NCBI GenBank assembly: GCA_036245805.1
Contig: BTRK01000002.1
Location: 10,226,689-10,290,688 of the forward strand
Reading direction: 5' to 3'
Source: Pristionchus mayeri
Taxonomy: Eukaryota > Nematoda > Chromadorea > Rhabditida > Neodiplogasteridae
Length of the DNA stretch: 64,000 nucleotides
This document shows, piece after piece, positions 22,548-32,370 of this stretch. Position numbers and translations under genes: made by a program. Position 1 is the first letter of the stretch, and each line of letters starts with the position of its first letter. The notes beneath the pieces were generated by a model, which worked only from the letters and a program-made list of their open reading frames with translations, had not been told where the DNA came from and ran no database searches.

Positions 22548-22905
22548 GACGCCAAGGCAATTAAGTTTACCTGCACAATTCGAAATTAGTTTTAATGAAT
22601 GGTGAAAACAAACGAAATCGAAGTTCGTAACGGAAAATGGTCAGGCCATTACGCTGGAGGACGCGTAATGCGGGCGTTGCGGACGCGATAATTCAAATAA
22701 ACGCTCGAGTAAGGATGGCAAATATATGAACGCGCAACACACGAGTTTATCGAAATGTGCGTGATTTTTTTTTAAATTTGGGCCCGAAAAAAAAATATTC
22801 ACATTATCCGTCCTTCTCGTAGTCTACTGCATTGCACATTATGTCAAATCTTCAGACAGTAAATTCGTATTTCCATTCCTTTATTTAAAGTTTGTGACAT
22901 GACAG

Positions 22906-23205
22906 ATGGCATTTCTCAGCCTTCCGAACGAAATTCTTACCAAGATTATACGCAAACTCGATATTAAAGATCGGAAAAGCGTTCGTGCGATTAATGATCA
23001 CTTAAAGAAATTGAATTTAAAGCAGGTCGTCGAACACATTTTTATCTCAGGAGTAAGTGACATCGTCGTCTCAATTTTTATGGAACGCATACTTGAGGGC
23101 ACAATTTCGGCTTCTGGAACTCATTTTGAATTTTTAAATGATTTCACAGACTTTGAGTTGGCAAACTATGTCAGCCATGTATATACTTCAAAGATCACAC
23201 TATCG
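22906..23205 (+). CDS. F-box protein, N-terminal exon
   Basis: A 100-codon exon starting MAFLSLPNEILTKIIRKLDI, then KDRKSVRAINDHLKKLNLKQ: a good F-box (LPNEIL, then a Leu/Asp-rich helix and RxxN). It ends TSKITLS before a GTAAGC donor at 23206 in phase 0. A possible short next exon after tttatag (23252 on) reads SGYFLLSSGIVFF and stops within about 35 codons; this is unsure. Upstream 22550-22900 is AT-rich and could hold the promoter. It is not a close relative of the minus-strand family-1 genes on either side. Likely an SCF-ligase substrate adaptor or its truncated relic. Confidence 0.6.
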
Positions 23206-23549
23206 GTAAGCCATATAAAGCTCATTTTCTTAATTGTTTATAGTCAGGATACTTCCTACTGAGTAGCGGTATAGTTTTTTTTTCTGTCATCGGTTCGTAC
23301 ATATCGTTTACCATTGTATTTATCGAAGTGCACAATCGTTGATGTTGAAAAAAACAGCTAAGCAACATCAGGATACGAATGGCAATGATTTTATTACAAT
23401 GATATGAACTTGGGCATGCCACAATTGGAATGTCGTACATTGCTTTGCACAGCAACACACTACAAAACACGTGGAATGCAAAGACGGAACAGAATGATGC
23501 GAAGGCAATGGAAGAGTTTTTTGTTAAATATTTTTCCAGATATGAACAC

Positions 23550-24383
23550 TTATGGGTATGCGACAATTGGAATTTCGCGCATGGGTCTGCGAAGAACTTC
23601 CATTTCTTCGTTTCCCTTAGTTCGCACAGGAATATTGACTGATCTGATGCATGAACAGCGACTGAAAAGACGAGCGAAACGACGAGAAAATCCTCGCAAA
23701 TTGTCGAATTCCTTCGTAACCTCGACAAACTGAAAATGGGTTCATTTAGTACAATGCTCACATGGACAACGAGATCGCATTTTCTAACCGTATACTCATA
23801 ACCTCATGTGTCGATATTGGATTCCCGGGATATTATCTTTTAGTTTAAAATAAATATAAATATAAAAACGCACAGGAGCTGCACTCATTAATATCGTGTT
23901 TTCTATAACCTCGTGTGTTGATATTGGATTCCCGAGACATTATATTTTAGTTTAAAATAATTATAAATATACAAAACACACCTCTGTGTCATCACATGGT
24001 TTCGATTCCTGCCATTTCATAAGTCCGAAGTAATTGCGATACTTCCTAGCAATGCCGATTTTCACAATTCTCGTCCCAAGCATGTCGACCCGGAGGTCGA
24101 ATTTATCAATCTCCGGCAGGTCTTTGCACTTTTTGAGATACTCGAGGCACAGAGAACTCCATTGAGGCGAAATCTGAAATTGAGTAATTAACAATGTTCA
24201 ATATTTAGTGGAAGTTATCATTCTCTATCATTGAATTTTTAGTCGTAAAAATTCACTGGATAATCATATGCTTACCGATCGCAGATTGTCAATTTCCCAG
24301 ACGTCAGTGAATGGGATGATTTTCCTGATGATATCCGATGGAAGAGTGCCGAGCTTCGGTTGAACTTTTGCTTGAGTGTCCAT
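23550..24383 (-). CDS. F-box-like protein, family 1 (three exons, 159 aa, frame intact)
   Basis: Exon A 24383-24276 (MDTQAKVQPKLGTLPSDIIR ... WEIDNLRS), exon B 24173-23982 (ISPQWSSLCLEYLKKCKDLP, RIVKIGIARKYRNYFGLMKW), exon C 23729-23550 (FVEVTKEFDNLRGFSRRFAR, VRTKGNEEMEVLRRP, stop). All introns are GT-AG and all joints phase 0, giving 36+64+59 residues. This is the best-preserved member of the family and defines its A-B-C structure. The N-terminal LPSDIIRKIIP segment is F-box-like; the rest matches nothing I can name. A role as an SCF adaptor is inferred from the N-terminus only. The long minus ORF over 23222-23761 overlaps exon C in another frame and is not the gene. Confidence 0.65.
23798..23980 (+). 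repeat. 107-bp direct duplication in an F-box-like intron
   Basis: The unit starting ataacctcatgtgtcgatat at 23798 recurs with a few changes at 23905. It lies in intron 2 of the gene at 23550-24383; the second copy reaches the exon B donor. Confidence 0.75.
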
Positions 24384-24589
24384 GCTGAAGTAATGATGAA
24401 GATCATATTTTCAACAAAACAAAATTTACTACGAATTGATGAATAATGTGCAAAATATTATGAAAATTGCACACATCACGTAAATGTCAAACTCTTTCTA
24501 GTGATGCATTGGCCATATTATGTAAGTGCCTCGCTGGATGCTTCCGATTAACTGGATAGAGGACTGAGGTGACGTCGGATGCCCAATAA

Positions 24590-24840
24590 CAAGATCGGAA
24601 GCTTACCTCATAGGAACCAACATAGGCACTGCCAGTGGGCCTACAAAGGTAAAGGTAAAGATACATCCCGTCTTCGATACTGGGTTCTGATAGTGCACTG
24701 TCAATTTGATCGAATTCAGTCTGGAGTGCACAGCTTTCGCCAGACCTATTTGCCTGCGCTATCTAGTCACGACTACCAACTCCCTGTCCCCAATGGGTAG
24801 GCGCCTTAGTGGGTCGGAGATGGAGTAAAGTTGTCCGAAA
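24590..24840 (+). other. GC-rich non-coding block, possible SINE or structured RNA
   Basis: Stands out from the AT-rich surroundings. It contains a ggtaaaggtaaag repeat, an imperfect hairpin (gtgcactg ... ggagtgcac, 24692-24733) and a second near gggtaggcgccttagtgggt. No open frame of note, no clear tRNA A/B boxes and no 5S match from memory. 24841-25450 shows no gene. Confidence 0.3.
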
Positions 24841-25483
24841 TCATCAATTGAACAAATCTTCTTTTGAACGCTATTTTTAATCAAGGATTGACAAGGCTAT
24901 TGTGAGATCACGGTCTTTTCATGCGCGTCAAGGTTTTCGTAGTAATTCCAATGTTTTGAAGCGAGGCTGAAACGCCCATTGCTATAACGAAAAGTCATTT
25001 TGATAATGGAATGTGAAGGTATCACGTGTCTAGTATGCTTATGCCGCTTAAATAACGACAGGGAATTTCAAAGAAGGTATCCACGTCTCGTGATTATACA
25101 AGGCTAATCATTTCGTAATCACCGCGCACTTTCCCCCTATGGCAATTTCAACTCTCTGGCGAATTATTATAACTTTACAACCCATTGCATGTAGATGGGT
25201 TCGATTCGGAAATTACATATCAACAAACATCACGATTTTAATAGAATCACATCGATCGGGTTAAACACAGTTGTCTGTAAAACCCATTTCGTTAAATTTC
25301 AGTACGTTTTATTTGAGGAAATGGCGGAGTTAGAAAGACGCTAATCACATTCACATAAATCAGCGCATCTACAATATCGAATCTCAGCGAAGTGCTCAAC
25401 ATCTACATCGCCCATTGTTCTGTTTAGGAAATCGAGATCCGCAGCTCCTTCGAATCCATGGACAGATGTGTATGCGAATTGAC

Positions 25484-25555
25484 CTGGAATGATATACATG
25501 GACAATGGTATACATGGAATGATATACATGGGCATGATATACATGGAATGATATA
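25484..25555 (+). repeat. Short tandem repeat of a tggaatgatatacat unit
   Basis: About five imperfect copies in a row. It lies where the family-2 genes at 28.5 and 32.4 kb have coding sequence (the DYFVLNQNKH region), so it interrupts the first relic. Confidence 0.85.
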
Positions 25556-28130
25556 CTCCCAAAGAGCGGGGAAATATCAAGATATTTGTATCAATTATCT
25601 GGAAATTCCGGAGGCTGTTCACACTTCGCGTCAATCTGCTGAAGCCTTATCCAGAATTTCGATTTTATTACCGCGGAGTCGGTATCTACGAATTTAGATA
25701 TCATTCATCTAGCACTGAGACGGTTCTGACATACGTGCGCACGTATATTGGAAGAAATGTCGCGCGTTTGACACTATCCAACTGCTGTACGACTAACTCT
25801 CGTCCCATTGTTTCAAAAATTATCGAGGGACTCCATTTCAAGGAAATATTTGCGCATCCGTGCTATCTCAAGACGCAGTGTAAGCTTACAATTTCGTTGA
25901 GTTTATTTTAAGATCTCAGAAATGATACTTTTCAGAGATCATCTCATGGAAACAATAATTACTCATGGTATTGAACAACTCAAGTTGAGTGTTGGGGAAA
26001 TTCAGTCACCAGGTGAAAGAAGCGACAAATCGTGTCATTTATTCATACAGTATCGCCGGAAAGAATTTGCGCACTTTTTCTTTCTGCTGCAGTTTCCGAA
26101 CCCGATGACATATCGAGCTGAAAACTCAGCTATATGTAGCAAATTCAATGGGGAATAAGATGTGCTTATTGCGAACTTATGCCAATCTCTCGCTGTGGCG
26201 TAGTGATGACGCAATCGCAGACCACTTTTTTCGAATAATTATATTTCTCTGGAGATTTTTTGCATATCTGTCAAACTTTCTGAGTGTTGAGAACCATACT
26301 TGTACTATTCAGAAAACAAATTTCAAGTTGCTGCGACATCGCATCAGCTTGCTGCGCTTGCTGCAAATTTGAAGCCGCAAATTCATAACTTCGCTCCCAG
26401 ATCAGCTAGAGACTCGTTTAAAGCAGCAAAATGGTCCTTATCATGACCCTAGGAGATCCTGAAAGTATGATGCCGATTTCGAATCATTTGCTCTCAGGGC
26501 ATGGAAAAGTCACTTTTCCGGATGACTCAACTTTGGGGGTGTACGATTCCATGGCTGAATTTGCATAAATTGTGGTTCCTGGACCGAAAGATGCCAAAAC
26601 CATCACGAAATCGATTGCCAACTATTGATGGAGCTGGCTTCACTTTCCGGGCCGTAGCGAACGATTTACGAACGCGCACCCCTCTTGAGCGCACGCATTT
26701 TCTCTACAGGGCGAGAGAGTGGGGAGAGAGCGGCGCGAAGAGAGAGCGTGCATTTAGAAAGGGACGCGCGTTCGTAAATCGTTCGCTACGGCCCGGAAAG
26801 TGACGCTCCACCAAAATTTGGGAATTGATTCCGTGATGGTTTTGGCACCTCCCGGTCCTGGAACCACAATTTACGCAAATTCAGCCATAGAATTGTACAC
26901 CCCAAAGTTGAGTCATCTGAAAAAGTGACTTTTCCATGCCCTGAGAGCAAATGATGAGCAATCGGCATCATACTTTCAGGATCTCCTAGGGTCATGATAA
27001 GGACCATTTTGCTGCTTTAAACGAGTCTCTAGCTGATCTGGGAGTGAAGTTATGAGTTTGCGGCCTCAAATTTGCAGCAAGCGCATCAAGCTGATGCGAT
27101 GTCGCAGCAACTTGAAATTTGTTTTCTGAATATTACAAGTATGGTTCTCAACACTCAGAAAGTTTGACAGACATGCAAAAATTCTCCAGAGAAATATAAT
27201 TATTCGAAAAAGTGAACTGTGATTGCGTCATCACTACGCAACAGCGAGAGATTGGCATAAGTTCGCAATAAGCACATCTTATTCCCCATTGAATTTGCTA
27301 CATATAGCTGAGTTTTCAGCTCGATATGTCATCGGGTTCGGAAACTGCAGCAGAAAGAAAAAGTGCGCAAATACTTTCCGGCGATACTGTAGTTATCATA
27401 CGCATTCGTAGCTGTGGTGATGGAATTTGCACATAATTATGAACTATACATTCCGCAAATCACTAGACATATATATCTAATATATTTTGTGATTAGAGCT
27501 AATTCGAAAATATTTACAACCAAAGTATTCATCGATTTATCATCGATTGTTAAAGTAATTATGTTCGAACAGCTTGCCATGGGAATTGACTTTCGGAGAG
27601 CTTTCATGCTTGGTCTTGACGACTATGAATGGACTCCTATTTTCATGCAAATGTTCTCGAGAAAGCTGGATACACTGATAATACGGAATCACTATCTTGG
27701 ATATCTCAGTGAAACAAGTGCTGATATGCTTCGAGAGGTAATTATGATACTCATAATTCATCTATAACAAAATTTTTGTAGAATCTGCCAAACATAGGTA
27801 AACACACATGGGTTGACGTCAATTGCAATGTATATGAAGGCGATTCCGAATATACCGTCAATAATCTCATTGTGAAAGGTATTTGAGGGAATGCTCACAA
27901 TCATTGTGAACAACAATAATGAGATAATTTAAGTGCTGAACTCCACGCAAAATCCTGGCAAATTGATTATTAAGCATGAATCACGAATTCACGAACGAAT
28001 CGAAATTCTTTTCTGATACTAATTACAGTTCATATCAAAATTGCTGTTCATTTTTATTTGTTGCAGTCCATTGTTTAGGGAAAATCGTGACAGCTTACGT
28101 TATCATCATCAAACTTTTCCAATATAAAAT
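25556..28130 (+). pseudogene. F-box-like gene, family 2, paralogue 1 (dead)
   Basis: Remnants follow the exon plan of the genes at 28.5 and 32.4 kb. Exon 2 remnant: FTLRVNLLKPYPEFRFYY, YEFRYHSSSTETVLTYVR, IIEGLHFKE, then a frameshift before CASVLSQDAV. Exon 3 (25936-26012): DHLMETIITHGIEQLKLSVG. Exon 4 (27520-27737): VFIDLSSIVKVIMFEQ, MLGLDDYEWTPIFMQMFSRK, DMLRE. Exon 5 (27782-27878): NLPNIGKHTWVDVNCNV. A weak exon 6 is near 28067. Breaks: a tandem repeat at the 5' side, the frameshift, a 1.34 kb palindrome in intron 3, and the exon 4 acceptor reading AA instead of AG. I see no F-box exon upstream. It clearly descends from the same gene as its two neighbours. Confidence 0.75.
26048..27389. 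mobile_element. 1.34 kb palindromic TA-flanked element in a dead F-box intron
   Basis: The tips cagtatcgccggaaag are inverted and flanked by TA on both sides; arms of about 650 bp meet near 26720. The tips resemble those of the elements at 36372 and 40524 (cagtcgcgccggaaag), so it is one TIR family with different interiors. Mirrored frames inside are palindrome shadows. Confidence 0.88.
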
Positions 28131-28517
28131 AATATAGTAATAATTGAACTGTACCAGCCGCATTTGTTGGATATTACGTACAGTATTTTCGGTGGAAAAG
28201 TATTGGCGACGAAATCATTTATTTGATCCACTGATTGTTCATTAAAAGCGCGCTATACCATGAATCGGTTGTGAATATCCGACGCGAGAAAGTGACCATA
28301 TGTATCTTTTCTCTAACCGCCCGCAGTTGGTGAAACTCCCTCTTTAAATTCGCGCGCTACCGTGATTAGGTTGTGTACAGCCGAATTTATTAAATGGCTT
28401 TGGAAAGCCTCGTTCAAATATCTTGTTTACCGCCCATATCGTTGTATAAAAACAACTTTCGTGAATTTCATTTTATCTTCACTACTCCAGTCTTTCCAAT
28501 CCATAGTTTGCATGCAG

Positions 28518-30383
28518 ATCGTATTATGGAAAAACTGAAGCCGTTGATCCCTCCAATCCGTCTCCCCTCGAGGCATTACCTCGAGAACTCTCATGGAAAG
28601 TGTTCGACTATGTTCTCGAGGAAGTTGGAGAGCTAAGATTGGTTAGTGTGCGAGTCGTAATCCTTGACCTCTTCGCCAACCATGATATTCTCCCATGTAG
28701 AGGACGATGACATTGCTGGAAAATAGGACATAAAACGATGTCTCACTAAGAACGTCAGGTTCAGTAGGGGACGCAATCATTTACGATACGATCATATCAT
28801 GAGGCTAAAACTTGATGTTAGATGAGTATGGGTACACTTCAGCCAAAAAACGATATTCTAAAAAAGTTGATCTATTGTCTTTAGACCTCCTCGATGATGC
28901 GATCTCACGTTGACTATTTCGTCTTGAATCAAAACAAGCATGACATTTGCGAATCGTTAATGTTCGAGGGACATGGCAAGATAATTGTATCAATTCCGTC
29001 GGAATTTCGAGCCCTATTTACACTTCGTGTCAAACTATTCAAGCTCTTTCCAGAACTTCGTTCGCGTATTTATGACTGCGCATTTGGTTTATACGAATTT
29101 AGATATGATTCATCAATTGATGAATCGGTTCTGGAATTCTTGCGTAACTGCATTGGCAGAAATATCGCCCGTCTGAAACTATTTAACTGTAACGAGAATC
29201 AGTCTCTTACCATTGTATCAAACACAATCGAGGGACTAGATTTCAAGGAAATGGATCTTTCCGCTTCCGTGCTATCGGAAGATGCAGTGTAAGCTTTCAA
29301 TATAGTTTTTAGAAAGGCTTCGGAAATGGCTATTATTTTGTAGAAATCATCTCATGGAAACAATAAAGAATCACGGTGTAGAAAAGCAAACTATTTAACT
29401 GTAACGAGAATCAGTCTCTTACCATTGTATCAAACACAATCGAGGGACTAGATTTCAAGGAAATGGATCTTTCCGCTTCCGTGCTATCGGAAGATGCAGT
29501 GTAAGTTTTCAATATAGTTTTTAGAAAGGCTTCGGAAATGGCTATTATTTTGTAGAAATCATCTCATGGAAACAATAAAGAATCACGGTGTAGAAAAGCT
29601 CAAATTGAGCGTTGGGGAAATGCAGTTGCCTGATCCAGGTTAGGATACATACAAGTTAAACAGTTTATATTCGGCTGCAAAAAGTTTGCATGCCCTAAAC
29701 CACCTTGAAACGTACAGAGACGCTCTCGAAACACTAATCAATGAAGAGTTTCCATAATTGTTGGTGTTTTGCAGCAAACGTTTTCCTCGATCTTGCATCG
29801 ATCGTACGCGTTCTTTTATTCAAGCAGCAAGCTAAACGACTAGATACTCGCAGTCACTTTATGATCGGGCTTTACAATTACGACTGGGCGCCGATTTTCG
29901 TTGAAATGTTATCGAGAAAATTGGATACGCTTGTCATTAGCAATGACAATCTCGCCTATCTCAGCACTGCAGGCGTTAATATGCTTCGAGAGGTCAAGTG
30001 TATATCGCTTTCGAATCGTTGGCGTGAATATTTCCATTTGTGAATAGTTCAACTATTTAATTATGCATATATTGCAGCGTTTGCCAAATTTGAACAAAAA
30101 GGTGTGGTTCGAGGCCAGCTATCATGCGCAAGATAATAATATTCATTATTATGCAAACGCTTACACAGCTAAAGGTAGTCAAAGACAATGATTCAAAGTT
30201 ATAAATATTTATTAAGTATCTTGCCAATGCTAAACATATATGCATCCACTGCTTTTTTTGAATAATTTTTCAATTTCAGTTGTGAAGATCGATCACTATA
30301 TGGGAAAATTCACTATCAAACACGTATCTAGAGAGACTGAGGATTTTGATGTAGAATTAACGTCAAACCACGATTCTGTTTAA
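28518..30383 (+). CDS. F-box-like protein, family 2, paralogue 2 (six exons; start uncertain)
   Basis: Exon 1 ends at 28641 and encodes SPLEALPRELSWKVFDYVLE then EVGELRL, an F-box-like core. Exon 2 28885-29288: HVDYFVLNQNKHDI, FTLRVKLFKLFPELRSRIYD, NIARLKLFNC. Exon 3 29556-29638: NHLMETIKNHGVEKLKLSVG. Exon 4 29775-29992: ANVFLDLASIVRVLLFKQQA, MIGLYNYDWAPIFVEMLSRK. Exon 5 30078-30174: RLPNLNKKVWFEASYHAQ. Exon 6 30280-30383: KIDHYMGKFTIKHVSRE to a stop. Phases agree from exon 2 on. Problem: the ATG at 28526 is out of frame with the F-box (47 nt against 51 in paralogue 3), and no other in-frame ATG is seen, so it may be damaged or start in an unseen exon. A 212-bp tandem duplication spans the exon 2/3 junction but can be spliced out. 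SCF-adaptor role inferred. Confidence 0.6.
29176..29599 (+). repeat. 212-bp tandem duplication across an exon-intron-exon junction
   Basis: Units 29176-29387 and 29388-29599 differ at one site seen (c/t near 29293/29505). Each holds the end of exon 2, a 55-bp intron and the start of exon 3. Using the first donor (29289) and the second acceptor (before 29556) removes the extra copy and keeps frame. Confidence 0.92.
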
Positions 30384-30479
30384 TTGTTGCCCGTTTCGAG
30401 GAGCCATGCACATTCCTAAATATCGTTCAATGTTTCCGTTTATAAATATGATGTGTTGTATTGATATTGTGTACACCGT

Positions 30480-30940
30480 TCATGTCCGTTCAAAAAGTTC
30501 ATACAAATCTATCAGTACCTGAAAAATAGTGTATTTCATACCGAAGAAATTCCTCGGCGAAATTCCTCCGAATATGTGCGATTGGTTGGGTTCTGTGTTC
30601 TCCCCTTGCAAATCGTACACATTCGCTTGGTCAATTGTTTCAATCTGTTCGACGAGTAAACATGACAACAAAATGAATTAGATTACATAAAAAACACGCA
30701 AATTACATATCGGCACACACAATGATAAAGAACGAATCAAACGTCTTGCACGCTTGTAGTCCAACGACAATGATGAAGCGGAATTTTATCCGACAAGCAC
30801 ACAGCCTGATCAATTTGAAGTGATCTGGCGGAGTATTGAAAAGTAAACAGCCCTTAAAAAAAGAATTGCTTTCCAGGATTTCTTTTTTTTTGAAAATTTC
30901 ATTTATCGGATCATAATTTGACCCATCGATCATTGCGCGC
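30480..30940 (-). other. Unidentified coding-like frames
   Basis: A frame from the ATG near 30936 reads MIDGSNYDPINEIFKKKEIL, later LLFNTPPDHFKLIRLCACRI. After an acceptor (gaacag near 30636) a second block reads QANVYDLQGENTEPNQSHIF and FGMKYTIFQ before a GTACTG donor. They could be two exons of a small gene whose upstream part was separated by the element starting at 30953. I do not recognise either. Confidence 0.25.
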
Positions 30941-30952
30941 GCTCTTATATTA

Positions 30953-32211
30953 GGTTGTAACATAAGTTTTGTCGCATTTCGGAGGTTCACAATATTTCCA
31001 TGAAGGATACTTCTCAAACATTATCAATGCCTGACCTCCTAGTATATGTTTGGGGTGTTCATGCACATTCAAACCATAGGGTAGAGCTGAAGTGCGCACG
31101 CTGGCTATGCGAAAAATATTAATATGAACTGATTTAAATTTGGTGCAGATTTTATTAATTCGTTTGATCGGGTGCTAGTTCGCAGAGATGAATAATGAAC
31201 CAAACTTCTACAGCATGGTGATATACCCCGTCAATGCTCTTTCAAAATATACGCCAGATATGGTGCTATGTTGAGCGGAACCAAAGATATACTTCACTGA
31301 GTGTAAGGTTAGCCGCTGATTCGTAGCCAACTTGACCAACTCTTCTGAATCCAGAATTGCAACAACAGTGACTAACATAAGTGCGTTCAATTACCACTCA
31401 TGGAGGTATAATTTATCATTAAACAAGTGAGAGAAAGAACACTCCACTTGTGGGAAATTTGAATTTTTATTAATTTAATTCGCGCACAATTTTACCAAAA
31501 TTTGCAAGTTTAGGTGTTTCGAATTAAAGATTGTCATTCAAAAGCTATTTATTTCCAAACTTATCCCAAGTAGATACTAGTAAGGGAAGGGTTTATGGTT
31601 CGGATGGACACAACAAATCAGATATTGAACATGTGTGCGAGGTAGGAATATGAACAAAGTGCCGATTTCAGTAGTTTAATTTACATACCATCGTTCTGAA
31701 TGGAGCCACTTATCTCAACAGAACCCAATCTACCCCAAATTTTGTCTGCATACTGACCACTTTGGGTGAACTATATTCCACCACTATTTGGATCTGGATA
31801 TCTACTGAGAAGAAAATTCGGCTTGCAAAAGTTTTCACGACCGTCACCAACCATCCACATTATACAAACTCGTCTACATTTCTAGAACGATTTTCGTTTG
31901 TCATTATCCGTGAGTGGTTCAAAATTATGCACATATGTAGTACTTTACGCAAATCACACAAAATCGGCATAATTTATCCTTTTCAAGAAGAGCTGATTCG
32001 TGAAAATGATTTCTAATCCTTATCTCAGTTCAACTTTGTCTGACTAATGTGCCTCCTCAACTGCCTTGACAGGACTGAAGTAAAGCGCGTAAGAAAGAGT
32101 ACGAAGGCCCTCACTGATGATGAATAACGAAATTGAGATTAAATTAATTCGAAGAATTTCTGAGGTTAAAATGCATAAGAGATTGGACGCGACAAACCTT
32201 ATGTTACAACC
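30953..32211. mobile_element. 1.26 kb inverted-repeat element, copy 3 (reverse orientation)
   Basis: Reverse-complement copy of 8619-9879, TIR ggttgtaacataagttttgt. The left flank reads TTA before the tip. It carries the same two short frames, here on swapped strands (31762-32016 plus, 31390-31208 minus). It sits between family-2 paralogues 2 and 3. Confidence 0.85.
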
Positions 32212-32370
32212 TGATAAATACGCTGCGTACAGCCGCATTTAGATTGCTTGGGCCGCTCTGCAATGTTTCCCAGTCACATTAGTGTATCACACTTGCTTGC
32301 GTTAATTGTATTATTACTTTGCCTATGTAGATCTAGTTTTGGATTAATATATGTATTTCATGAAGCTCAT

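Noticed and set aside
23222..23761. 179-codon minus-strand frame
   Set aside because: Exon C of the F-box-like gene uses a different frame here, supported by its paralogue at 21.4 kb; this one has no homologue in the window.
25195..25215. gggttcgattcgg, a tRNA T-loop look-alike
   Set aside because: The surrounding bases do not fold into acceptor, D or anticodon arms.
25484..25555. Possible CRISPR-like array
   Set aside because: Units are about 15 bp with no unique spacers; it is a simple tandem repeat in a eukaryotic gene relic.
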